From NCBI GenBank assembly GCA_965279115.1, contig OZ257137.1:5766001-5830000 (forward strand): a DNA stretch of 64,000 nt, read 5' to 3'. The translations under genes were made by a program, and so were the position numbers. This DNA comes from JAEUOS01 sp965279115. Its GTDB lineage: Bacteria; Pseudomonadota; Gammaproteobacteria; Burkholderiales; JAEUOS01. Shown one piece after another: positions 8,648 through 17,800 of the stretch (position 1 is the stretch's first letter; the number at the start of each line of letters is the position of its first letter). The notes under the pieces were generated by a model, which was not told the DNA's origin, did no database searches, and saw only the letters and a program-made list of their open reading frames with translations.

Positions 8648-9571
8648 TCATGTAGGGGGCACGCCTGCCATCGATCCGGCTTGCGAAGATCGGGCACAAA
8701 ACACGTCGAATACTTCGGCAGCCATGCGGGAAAATTGTTCCGTCACCGCGCTTGCGCCGCCGGTGCGGATGCTCGCCACCACCGGCAGGGGCTTGAGCGG
8801 CGGCACTACCTCAAGGACGCGCAGTTCTCCGCTGGCAACCTCGTGCGGAATGACCGCCAGGGGCAGGGTGGCGATTCCGAAGCCGTTGCGCGTCATGCTG
8901 ATCATGGCGGCCAGCGAAGAAAAGAAGTTCACGCGCAGGCCGGTCGGGTCGATGCCAGGCCCGAGCATGTCGCGATAGACCACCGAGCGCTTGTGGAAAG
9001 TGATCAAGGGCAGGTGCGCGATTTGCGTAAACGACAGCGCGCCTTGCTCGATCCCGAGGGTTGGTGACGCCACCCAGGCCATCGGCAACGCGGCGATACG
9101 CCGGTTCTCGATGGCGCCCTCGGCGATTTCCTCGCTGGTTAGCGCGCAATCCAGCGTCCCCTTGAGAAGTTCGTCACGCAGGAAAGGGGTGATGTCGGAA
9201 TGCAGTTCGACGGTGACCTTGGGGTAGCTGGCTGAAAACCGCGAAAGCAGCGCCGGGAGAAAGGTGTGCACAACCGTTTCCATGGTGCCGATGCGCAGGG
9301 TACCGGTGAACTCGGCGGCGTTGCCGGCAGCCTGTTGCATCTGGTCGGCCAGGCCCAGCATGCGCTCGGCCAGGGGCATGATCTGGGTGCCGCGCAGTGT
9401 CAGGGTCACCGAACGGCTGTCGCGGTCGAACAGCCGCGCACCCAGCTCGGACTCAAAGGTGGCGATGCGGCTGCTGATGGCGGCCTGGGTCGTATGCAGC
9501 CGCTCGGCGGCACCCTTGAAACTCTTCAGGCGCGCCACCCAGACGAAGGCTTCGACAAAGCGCAGGTTCAT
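8648..9571 (-). CDS. LysR-family transcriptional regulator
   Basis: 307-residue LysR regulator. The winged helix-turn-helix occupies about residues 1–60 (MNLRFVEAFVWVARLKSF, TTQAAISSRIATFE), followed by a periplasmic-binding-type effector domain. The start was set at MNLRF (9571): the open frame extends 28 codons further, but the extra residues do not resemble the family. It is divergent from the DUF1445–TRAP–oxoprolinase genes and lies 16 bases upstream of the IlvD-family operon, so it could control either or both. The 183-base divergent gap is the likely operator region. Effector unknown. Confidence 0.92.
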   Translation of the reverse strand: MNLRFVEAFVWVARLKSFKGAAERLHTTQAAISSRIATFESELGARLFDRDSRSVTLTLRGTQIMPLAERMLGLADQMQQAAGNAAEFTGTLRIGTMETVVHTFLPALLSRFSASYPKVTVELHSDITPFLRDELLKGTLDCALTSEEIAEGAIENRRIAALPMAWVASPTLGIEQGALSFTQIAHLPLITFHKRSVVYRDMLGPGIDPTGLRVNFFSSLAAMISMTRNGFGIATLPLAVIPHEVASGELRVLEVVPPLKPLPVVASIRTGGASAVTEQFSRMAAEVFDVFCARSSQAGSMAGVPPT

Positions 9572-9754
9572 CGCGGCGACTGAGGGTGATCCGGTATGGG
9601 CGAAGACGAAGACGCGGGCAGGGATGCGGACACAAGCAAAACTGATCGCCGGCAATCAAAAAAAATCGCTCGACAGCGCGGCAAAATTTGCAATACTTCC
9701 GCTTCCTCCGGCAATCCGGGGATAATGACCGGACATATTCAGGTAGTTTAGCCC

Positions 9755-10534
9755 ATGACTTCAGCCGCTCTGGCCGCCCGCCACGCCATCCGCAACAAGC
9801 AGCAGCGCGGTCCCACCGCCGGTCTTGCGCCGGGTTTCGTGCAGGGCAACCTGGCCGTGCTGCCCGCGGCCCAGGCGGCCGACTTCATGCGCTTTTGCCA
9901 CCTCAACCCAAAGCCCTGCCCGGTGATCGGCGTCAGCGAACCCGGCAGCAGCCGCGTTCCCGCGCTCGGGGCCGATCTGGATATCTGTACCGACATTTCC
10001 GAATTTTGCGTCTGGAAGGACGGCGAACTGGTCGGCATCGTCGATGACCTTTCGCAGGTCTGGCGTGATGACCTGGTCGCGTTCGTGATCGGCTGCTCGT
10101 TCTCCTTCGAGGAGGCGCTGGTGGAGGCAGGCATTCGCATGCGCCACATCGAACGCGGCTGCAACGTGGCGATGTATCGCACCAATATCGCCACCGCGCC
10201 GGCCGGCCCCTTCGGCGGGCCGATGATCGTGTCGATGCGTCCGATGAAGCCGGCGGATGCCATCCGTGCCATCCAGATCACCTCGCGATTTCCCAACGTG
10301 CATGGTGCGCCGGTGCACTTCGGCGACCCGGCGGCGATCGGCATCGCCGATGTGACCAAACCGGACTTCGGCGATTTTGTCGGACTGGAGGCGGGCGAGG
10401 TGCCGGTGTTCTGGGCCTGTGGCGTGACCCCGCAGTCCGCCGTGCGCGCGGCCCGCCCGTCGCTTTCCATTACCCACAAGCCCGGTTCCATGCTGGTGAC
10501 GGACTTGCGCAATGCGCAGTTGGCAAGCTTCTAG
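9755..10534 (+). CDS. DUF1445 / YcsI-family protein (putative hydro-lyase; candidate D-glutamate cyclase)
   Basis: 259-residue cytoplasmic protein of the UPF0317/DUF1445 family. Family-like segments include FMRFCHLNPKPCPVIGV, GADLDICTDISEF and FVIGCSFSFEEAL; TNIATAPAGPFGGPMIVSMRP and ITSRFPNVHGAPVHFGDP follow. Databases call the family a putative hydro-lyase. In B. subtilis the member YcsI is encoded with the PxpABC 5-oxoprolinase genes, and the animal D-glutamate cyclase contains a DUF1445 region. Here it heads a run with TRAP receptors, TRAP permeases and an ATP-dependent 5-oxoprolinase, so a role in D-glutamate/5-oxoproline metabolism is a reasonable inference, not shown by sequence alone. 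Confidence 0.85.
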   Translation: MTSAALAARHAIRNKQQRGPTAGLAPGFVQGNLAVLPAAQAADFMRFCHLNPKPCPVIGVSEPGSSRVPALGADLDICTDISEFCVWKDGELVGIVDDLSQVWRDDLVAFVIGCSFSFEEALVEAGIRMRHIERGCNVAMYRTNIATAPAGPFGGPMIVSMRPMKPADAIRAIQITSRFPNVHGAPVHFGDPAAIGIADVTKPDFGDFVGLEAGEVPVFWACGVTPQSAVRAARPSLSITHKPGSMLVTDLRNAQLASF

Positions 10535-10601
10535 CTTTGCGTTGTTGTAACTTGATTCGGTACTTGACCTGTTGTTCCCATCAGACCCAGAGGAGATTGC
10601 C

Positions 10602-11672
10602 ATGAAATTGAAGGGCTTGGTATGCGCGCTGGCCGCGGCGCTGTGCACTGTTTCGACCGCCGGGGCGCAATCCCTGCCGGCGGGGCCGAAAATCACCGTC
10701 ACGGCGGTCACGCAAGCCGCGCCGACGATTCCCCAGTACACCAAGGTCGATGTGCCGATGCTGCGCGACAACATGCCGAAGGCAAGCAATGGCCGCATCG
10801 AGTTCAACCTCAAGAGTTGGCCCGAGGCGAATGTGCAGGGACCGGAGGTGATCAGGCTGGTGCGCTCGGGGCAGGTTGATCTCGGCGCCGCGCCCCTGAC
10901 CACCGTGTCCGGTGACGTGCCGATTCTCGACGGCGCGGACCTCGCGGGGCTGAATCCGGAAATCGACATGGCCTACAAGGTGGCGTCAGCCATGGTGCCG
11001 ATCGCCAATCGCGAACTCGAACGGCTCGGCGTGCGCATCGTGGCCACGTTCCCGTATCCGGCGCAAGTGTTCTTCTGCCGCAAACCGATTGCCGGCCTCG
11101 GGGATTTCAAGGGCCTCAAGGTGCGCGTGAATGGCCCATCGCCCGGCGACCTGATGAACGCCCTGGGTGCGCAACCAACAGCCCTCGCGTTCGGTGAGGT
11201 CTACTCCGCCCTTGAACGCGGCACGGTCGACTGCGGCGTCACCGGCACCGGCAGCGGCAACGGGGTCAAGTGGTACGAAGTGACGTCCCATCTGTACAAC
11301 CTGCCGATCTCCTGGTCCACGGCGGCCTACTTCGTCAACCTGGCCTGGTGGAACAAGCTGGACCCCGCGGTGCGTAGCTTCCTCGAGGCGCAGCTGAAAC
11401 AGGTGCAGGAAGCGCAATGGAAGCTGGGCGCAGACGCCACGCAGGATGGCGTGGATTGCAACATCGGCAACGCGGCGGGTTGCAAGATCGGCAACGTGGT
11501 CAAGAACAAACCCATGACCCTGGTCAAGGCCTCGGACGCCGACAAGGCGCGCATTCGCGAGGCGCTCACCAACGTCGTGCTTCCGAACTGGGTCAAGCGC
11601 TGCGGCGCCAAGTGCGGCGAGACCTACAACGAGGTCATCGCACCGATCACCGGGGTTCGTTACCGGCCGTAA
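10602..11672 (+). CDS. dctP: TRAP transporter substrate-binding protein DctP (copy 1)
   Basis: 356-residue periplasmic receptor of the DctP family. Start is ATG 10602, preceded by AGAGGAG; an open frame ten codons further upstream lacks a ribosome site. Signal peptide to about residue 23 (TAGAQS). The family hinge segment is present: GLGDFKGLKVRVNGP with the arginine that normally binds the ligand carboxylate, then ALERGTVDCGV. It is closely similar to the next gene along its whole length. The mature protein is unusually rich in cysteines, several in the last third (DCNIGNAAGC, KRCGAKCGE). It delivers a carboxylate to the DctQM permease encoded downstream. Confidence 0.93.
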   Translation: MKLKGLVCALAAALCTVSTAGAQSLPAGPKITVTAVTQAAPTIPQYTKVDVPMLRDNMPKASNGRIEFNLKSWPEANVQGPEVIRLVRSGQVDLGAAPLTTVSGDVPILDGADLAGLNPEIDMAYKVASAMVPIANRELERLGVRIVATFPYPAQVFFCRKPIAGLGDFKGLKVRVNGPSPGDLMNALGAQPTALAFGEVYSALERGTVDCGVTGTGSGNGVKWYEVTSHLYNLPISWSTAAYFVNLAWWNKLDPAVRSFLEAQLKQVQEAQWKLGADATQDGVDCNIGNAAGCKIGNVVKNKPMTLVKASDADKARIREALTNVVLPNWVKRCGAKCGETYNEVIAPITGVRYRP

Positions 11673-11695
11673 CCGTCGTTGAAGCTGGCACCACG

Positions 11696-11723
11696 GTCTT
11701 CCGGCGCGCTCGCGCCGGAAGAC
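11696..11723 (+). terminator. Strong stem-loop between the two TRAP receptor genes
   Basis: A perfect 12-bp inverted repeat (left arm GTCTTCCGGCGC, right arm the complement) with a 4-base loop. It starts 24 bases after the first dctP stop and ends 29 bases before the second dctP start. No T-tract follows, so it is more likely an RNA-stabilising or attenuating element than a full intrinsic terminator. It would favour high expression of the first receptor over the downstream genes. Confidence 0.7.
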
Positions 11724-11752
11724 ATTGCGCAGTTCTGCTGAAGGGAGTCCAC

Positions 11753-12829
11753 ATGCGGTTTTCCATCTTGCGCGCAGGCGCCGCCTGCGCCGCCATGCTG
11801 GTGTGCGCCGGCATCCAGGCACAGGCCCTGCCGGGCGGCCCCAAGGTCAGCATCTCCGCGGTCACGCAGCTTTCGCCCAGTCTGCCGCAGTACACGCGCA
11901 TAGACATCCCGATGCTGCGCGAAGCGGTCCCCAGGACCAGCGGCGGGCGGGTGGAAATCAATCTCAAGAGTTACCCCGAGATGAATGTGCAGGGGCCGGA
12001 AGTGATCCGGCTGGTGCGTTCGGGGCAGGTGGAAATCGCAGGCGCGCCCTTGCCGACGGTTTCAGGCGACGCGCCGATTCTTGACGGTTTCGACCTTCCG
12101 GGCGCCCATACCAGCATGGAGCAGGTCCGGCGCGCTGCGCAGGCCCTGATGCCGGCCGCCAACCGCGATCTTGAACGCCTCGGCGTGCGCATCATCGCCA
12201 CCAGCCCGTTTCCGGCCCAGGTTTTCTTCTGCAAGAAGCCCGTCACCGGGCTGGCCGACCTGAAAGGGTTGAAGATCCGCGTCGCGGGCCCGGCGCAATC
12301 CGATTTCCTGTCCGCTGTGGGCGCGCAGCCGGTGGCCATCGCCTTTGGCGAGGTCTATTCCGCCCTCGAGCGCGGGACGGTGGATTGTGCCGTCACCGGC
12401 ACCGGCACCGGAAATGCACAAAAATGGTGGGAGGTGACCACCCATCTCTACACCCTGGTGGCGTCGTGGGGCATCTCCGGCTACATGGTCAATCTCGCAT
12501 GGTGGAACAAGCTTGATCCGGCGGTGCGCACCTATCTGGAAAAGACCTTCCACGAGGTCGAAGACGCACAGTGGAAGCTGGGTGCCGAACTCACGCAGGA
12601 CGGCATCGAGTGCAACATCGGCAACGCGGCCGGCTGCAAGATCTTCTCGGTGCTCAAGAACAAGCCGATGACGCTGGTGAAGGCGACCGACGCGGACAAT
12701 GCGCGTGCGCGCGCCATCCTGGCTGAAACCGTCCTGCCGGGCTGGGTCAAGCGCTGCGGCCCCCGCTGTGGCGATGCCTATAACGAATTTGTCGCACCGA
12801 TCGCCGGTGTGCGCTATCGGGCGCCCTGA
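11753..12829 (+). CDS. dctP: TRAP transporter substrate-binding protein DctP (copy 2)
   Basis: 358-residue second DctP-family receptor. The start at ATG 11753 follows AAGGGAG and a signal peptide ending GIQAQA. It mirrors copy 1: the same start of the mature chain (LPGGPKVSISAVTQ), NVQGPEVIRLVRSGQV, the hinge LADLKGLKIRVAGP with the binding arginine, and the same C-terminal cysteine pattern. Differences cluster around the middle (SFGISGYMVN-like region versus copy 1), so the two receptors may have different ligands or affinities. It ends two bases before dctQ, with which it must be cotranscribed. Confidence 0.93.
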   Translation: MRFSILRAGAACAAMLVCAGIQAQALPGGPKVSISAVTQLSPSLPQYTRIDIPMLREAVPRTSGGRVEINLKSYPEMNVQGPEVIRLVRSGQVEIAGAPLPTVSGDAPILDGFDLPGAHTSMEQVRRAAQALMPAANRDLERLGVRIIATSPFPAQVFFCKKPVTGLADLKGLKIRVAGPAQSDFLSAVGAQPVAIAFGEVYSALERGTVDCAVTGTGTGNAQKWWEVTTHLYTLVASWGISGYMVNLAWWNKLDPAVRTYLEKTFHEVEDAQWKLGAELTQDGIECNIGNAAGCKIFSVLKNKPMTLVKATDADNARARAILAETVLPGWVKRCGPRCGDAYNEFVAPIAGVRYRAP

Positions 12830-12831
12830 AG

Positions 12832-13452
12832 ATGCTCGAATCCGTGCGCACGCTCAATCGCGGCATCGATGTCGTGGCGCGCTTCATGGGCGGCTGCGCG
12901 GGGTGGCTGTTCATCGGCTGCGCATGCTTCATCACCTTCGATGTCCTGGCGCGCAAGTTTTTCGGGTTCTCGACGCAATCGAGCATCGAGCTTTCGGGCT
13001 ACATGCTGGCCATCGGAATCGCCTGGGGACTGGCGAGTGCGCTCGAGGGGCGCGCCCATGTGCGTATCGACGTGCTGATCCAGCGCATTCCTGCGGGTGC
13101 GCGACGCTACCTGCACTGGGTGGCGCTGGCGATGCTGGCGGTGTTTGCCGGCTTTCTGGTCTATGGCGCATGGCAGACCTTCGCCGAGTCATGGGAGTTC
13201 AAGGCCACCGACAACAGCCTCATCAAGACCCCGTTGATCATTCCGCAGGGGCTGTGGCTCGTCGGCCTGGCGGTATTCGGAATCATGGCGGTACTGCGGG
13301 TGCTGGAGGTTGCTCTGCTCCTGCGCGGCGGCTCGATCGCCGAGATCGAGCACATCACCGGCCCGAAATCCTACATCGAGGAGGCCGACGAGACTCTGCA
13401 TGCGTTGGGTATCGACGCCCACCTCGATGCACACATCGGAGCCAAGCCGTGA
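12832..13452 (+). CDS. dctQ: TRAP transporter small permease DctQ
   Basis: 206-residue integral membrane protein with four predicted hydrophobic helices (about residues 20–40, 55–75, 90–112, 135–160), the DctQ topology. A C-terminal cytoplasmic tail of about 45 acidic residues extends beyond the last helix. DctQ bridges the receptor and the large DctM subunit in Na+-driven TRAP uptake. It starts 2 bases after the second dctP stop, and its stop overlaps the GTG of dctM (GTGA). Confidence 0.9.
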   Translation: MLESVRTLNRGIDVVARFMGGCAGWLFIGCACFITFDVLARKFFGFSTQSSIELSGYMLAIGIAWGLASALEGRAHVRIDVLIQRIPAGARRYLHWVALAMLAVFAGFLVYGAWQTFAESWEFKATDNSLIKTPLIIPQGLWLVGLAVFGIMAVLRVLEVALLLRGGSIAEIEHITGPKSYIEEADETLHALGIDAHLDAHIGAKP

Positions 13453-14816
13453 TTGCCGTCGTGTTCCTGCTGATCCTGCTGGTGGTATCGGTGGTGGGGG
13501 CCATGTTCGGCGGCGCGAGCGCGTCGCAGATTCCGGTCGGGCAGATCGCGATGCTGCTCGGGCTTTTCTGCCTGTTCTTCGGCGCGGGCATCTATATCGC
13601 CGCGGCGCTGGGCATTCTCGGCATCATCGCCGGCTATGCCTTCTCTGACCGGCCGTTCTGGAACTTCATCGGCCAGATGGTATGGGGGCCGACCACCAAC
13701 TTCGTACTGGTGGCGGTGCCGCTGTTCCTGCTCATGGGCGAGATCATGTTGCGGGCCGGCCTGTCGGACAAGTTGTACCGTTCGCTGAACCAGTGGCTTG
13801 AACGCGTGCCGGGCGGCTTGCTGCATACCAATGTGGTGGCCTCCAGCGTCTTTTCCGCCATCTCCGGGTCGAGCGTGGCCACCGCGGCAACCATGGGCTC
13901 GGTGGCACTGCCGTATTTCCGCCAGACCAAGTACTCGCAGCCAATGGTTCTGGGATCGCTGGCGGCAGGCGGCGCCCTTGGCAACCTGATCCCGCCGGGC
14001 ATCACCTTTATCGTCTATGGGCTGATCACCGAAACCTCGGTGGGGGCGCTCTACGTGGCGGCGATCGGTCCGAGCCTGCTGGTTGTCCTGCTGTTCACCG
14101 CCGTGATCCTCTGGCACGGTCTGCGACATCCCTTGCCCAAGCCGCCGGCACAGGCACTGGCGGTCAAGCTGAAGGGATTGGTGGACCTGCTTCCCACCAT
14201 CGCGCTGATTCTTGTCGTGCTCGGCACCATCTATACAGGGCTTGCCACGCCGACCGAATCGGCGGCCCTGGGGGTTGTGGCGTCGATCATCGCGGCCGCG
14301 CTCGCCGGCAAGCTCAACTGGCGCATGTTGCACGAGTCGGCCGAAGCCACCGCCCGCACCACGTCTTTCATCGGGCTGATACTTTGCGGGGCCTATCTGC
14401 TGAACTACATCTTCGGCGCGCTGGGGGTGCCGCAGGCGCTCTCCAAGGCGGTCTCGGGGCTGCCGGTGCCGCCCTGGGTCATCATGGCGCTGATCGTGGG
14501 GTTCTATCTGGCGCTGGGCACCTTCATGGAAGGCTTCTCGATGATCGTGACCACCATCCCGGTGATTTTCCCGGTGGTCAAGGCGCTTGGTTACGACCCG
14601 GTCTGGTTCGGTGTCGTGGTGACCATGCTGGTCGAGATCGCGCTCATCAGCCCGCCGGATGGCACGGTCCTCTACGTGCTGCAGGGCATGCGTGGAACGC
14701 CGGGTTCCATCACCGACGTGTTCAAGGGCGTCATGCCCTTCCTGCTTGTGTATATCGTCGCGATCGTCCTGTTGATGATCTTTCCGCAGATCGCCCTTTG
14801 GCTGGTGCGCGCCTGA
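13449..14816 (+). CDS. dctM: TRAP transporter large permease DctM
   Basis: 455-residue membrane protein with about 12–13 hydrophobic helices and the DctM family pattern, including SSVFSAISGSSVATAATMGS, GGALGNLIPPGI and GLATPTESAALGV. It is the ion-coupled transport subunit. The start is GTG 13449, overlapping the dctQ stop by the GTGA tetranucleotide; the same frame is open far upstream, but that part is a shadow of dctQ and dctP. It is followed after 61 bases by the 5-oxoprolinase gene, linking the imported solute to that enzyme. Confidence 0.93.
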   Translation: MIAVVFLLILLVVSVVGAMFGGASASQIPVGQIAMLLGLFCLFFGAGIYIAAALGILGIIAGYAFSDRPFWNFIGQMVWGPTTNFVLVAVPLFLLMGEIMLRAGLSDKLYRSLNQWLERVPGGLLHTNVVASSVFSAISGSSVATAATMGSVALPYFRQTKYSQPMVLGSLAAGGALGNLIPPGITFIVYGLITETSVGALYVAAIGPSLLVVLLFTAVILWHGLRHPLPKPPAQALAVKLKGLVDLLPTIALILVVLGTIYTGLATPTESAALGVVASIIAAALAGKLNWRMLHESAEATARTTSFIGLILCGAYLLNYIFGALGVPQALSKAVSGLPVPPWVIMALIVGFYLALGTFMEGFSMIVTTIPVIFPVVKALGYDPVWFGVVVTMLVEIALISPPDGTVLYVLQGMRGTPGSITDVFKGVMPFLLVYIVAIVLLMIFPQIALWLVRA

Positions 14817-14877
14817 ATCAACCGATGCGTGCGGCCGCGCCTGCGCGGTGCCGTTTTATTGCAAAGTCTGAACCAAC

Positions 14878-17800
14878 ATGAATCAAGACACCGACTCCCG
14901 CTGGCAGTTCTGGATCGATCGTGGCGGCACGTTTACCGACGTCGTCGCGCTGGATCCGGACGGCAAGCTGCATACCCACAAGCTGCTGTCGGAGAACCCC
15001 GAGCAATATCGCGACGCGGCACTGGCGGCGATCCGTCATTTCCTGGGTGTCAAGGCGGGCCAGCCCATCCCGGGTGAGCGCATTGCCGCCGTGAAGATGG
15101 GCACGACCGTGGCGACCAACGCATTGCTGGAGCGCAAGGGTGACCGCACGGTGCTGTTCATCACGCGGGGTTTTCGCGACCAGTTGCGCATCGGCTACCA
15201 GAACCGGCCGCGCATTTTCGACCGCCACATCATCCTTCCCGAACTGCTGTACTCGGAGGTGGTTGAAGTCGAGGAACGCATGGGTGCGCATGGCGATGTG
15301 GTGTTGCCGCTTGACCGCGAGCGAACCCGCGCCGACCTGGCCGCCTCGTTCGCGCGTGGATTCCGCGCGATCGCCATCGTGTTGCTGCACGGGTATCGAT
15401 ACTCCGAGCACGAGCGCATCGTGGCGGGCCTGGCGCGCGAGATCGGCTTCACGCAGGTGTCGGTTTCGCATGAGGTCTCACCGCTGATGAAGCTGGTGTC
15501 GCGCGGCGATACCACGGTGGTTGACGCCTATCTTTCACCCATCCTGGGGCGCTACGTCAACCAGGTGGCTGCCGAGCTGGGCGGCGCGCGATTGATGTTC
15601 ATGCAGTCCTCGGGCGGATTGACCTCGGCCGATCTTTTCAAGGGCAAGGATTCCATCCTCTCCGGTCCGGCCGGCGGGATCGTAGGCATGGTGCAGACGG
15701 CCGGCGCGGCGGGCTTCGAGCGCATCATCGGCTTCGACATGGGCGGCACGTCAACCGACGTATCGCACTACGCCGGCGAGTATGAACGCGCCTTCGAGAC
15801 CCAGGTGGCGGGGGTGCGCATGCGCGCGCCCATGATGAGCATTCACACCGTTGCCGCCGGCGGCGGCTCCATCCTGCATTTCGACGGTTCGCGTTTCCGC
15901 GTGGGGCCCGATTCGGCAGGCGCCAATCCGGGGCCTGCCGCGTATCGGCGCGGCGGACCGCTGGCGGTGACCGATGCCAACGTGATGCTGGGCAAGGTGC
16001 AGCCGAAATTCTTCCCGAGCGTGTTCGGGGCGGACGCCAACGAGCAGCTTGACGGTGAGGTCGTGGCAAGGCGCTTCGAGGCGCTTGCGGCGGAAATCGG
16101 TGCTGCCACCGGCATGACCAGGAGCGCGCAAGACGTCGCCGAAGGCTTCATCCAGATCGCCGTGGAGAACATGGCCAACGCGATCAAGAAGGTGTCGGTG
16201 GCGCGCGGCTACGACATCACCCAGTACACCCTGCAATGCTTCGGCGGCGCGGGCGGGCAGCATGCCTGCCTGATCGCCGACAAGCTGGGCATGCCGCGCG
16301 TCTACATTCACCCCTATGCGGGAGTGCTGTCGGCCTACGGCATGGGCCTGGCCGACCTCACCGCGATGCGCGAGCGCGCGATCGAGCTCAGGCTGGAGAC
16401 TTCGGCGCGTGCCGCGCTCGACAACGCGTTCGACACACTGGCGTCGGACGCGGCCGCGCAGATCGAAAGCCAAGGGGTGGCACGCGCCCTTGTCACCATC
16501 CGTCGCCGCGTCCATGTACGCTATGAGGGCACCGATTCGGCGCTCGTCGTCGATGACGGTTCCGTGTCGGAAATCAAGGCCCGTTTCGAGGCGGCGTACC
16601 GCATGCGCTATTCGTTCCTCATGGAGCACAAGGCCCTGGTGGTGGAGGCGGTGTCGGTGGAGGCGATCGGGCGATCCGGGGCCGCGGCGAACGCGGAATT
16701 TCCCTGGCAATCAAGGTCCGCCGGGCTGGCCGCGGCCGAGAGCGTGCAGATGTTTTCGGGAGGCCGGTCCCATACGACGCCGGTATACCTGCGCGACGCC
16801 ATGCGACCCGGCGATCATGTGGCAGGGCCGGCCATCATCGCCGAGCGCAACGCCACCACGGTGGTGGAACCGGGATGGCAATGCGACGTCACCGCGCAGA
16901 ACCACCTGGTACTCACGCGCGCGGTACCGCGACCGCGCCAGACCGCGATCGGCACCACGGCCGATCCGGTGATGCTGGAGATATTCAACAACCTGTTCAT
17001 GGCCATCGCCGAACAGATGGGCCTGACGCTGGCCAATACCGCCTATTCGGTGAACATCAAGGAGCGCCTGGACTTTTCCTGCGCGGTGTTCAACCAGCAT
17101 GGCGATCTCATCGCCAATGCGCCGCACATGCCGGTGCACCTGGGTTCGATGGGGGAATCGATCAAGACGGTGATCCGCGAGAACCGCGGCCGGATGAAAT
17201 CCGGCAACGTTTACGTGCTCAATGCGCCGTACAACGGCGGAACGCACCTCCCCGACATCACGGTGATCACGCCGGTGTTCGATGCGGCCGGTGTGGAAGT
17301 ACTGTTCTACGTCGGTTCGCGCGGACATCACGCCGACATTGGCGGCATTTCGCCCGGATCGATGCCGCCCGGGTCCAAGGTTGTGGAGGAAGAGGGCGTC
17401 CTGATCGACAATTTCCTGCTGGTCGAGGAAGGGCGCCTGCGCGACGCGGAAACCCGCGCGCTGCTGGGTTCCGGTCAGTATCCCTCCCGCAACATTGAGC
17501 AGAACATGGCCGATCTGCGGGCCATGATCGCAGCCAACGAGAAGGGCGTTCAGGAACTGCGACGCATGGTGACCGAATTCGGGCTCGATGTCGTGCATGC
17601 CTACATGCGGCATGTGCAGGACAACGCCGAGGAATCCGTGCGTCGCGTGATCGAGGTGCTCAAGGATGGCGAGTTCTCGTATGCGATGGACCACGGCGCG
17701 GTGATCAGGGTGAAGGTGACCCTCGACAAGGCGTCCCGCTCGGGTGTGATCGACTTCACCGGTACCAGCGCCCAGCTGCCCAACAACTTCAATGCGCCCT

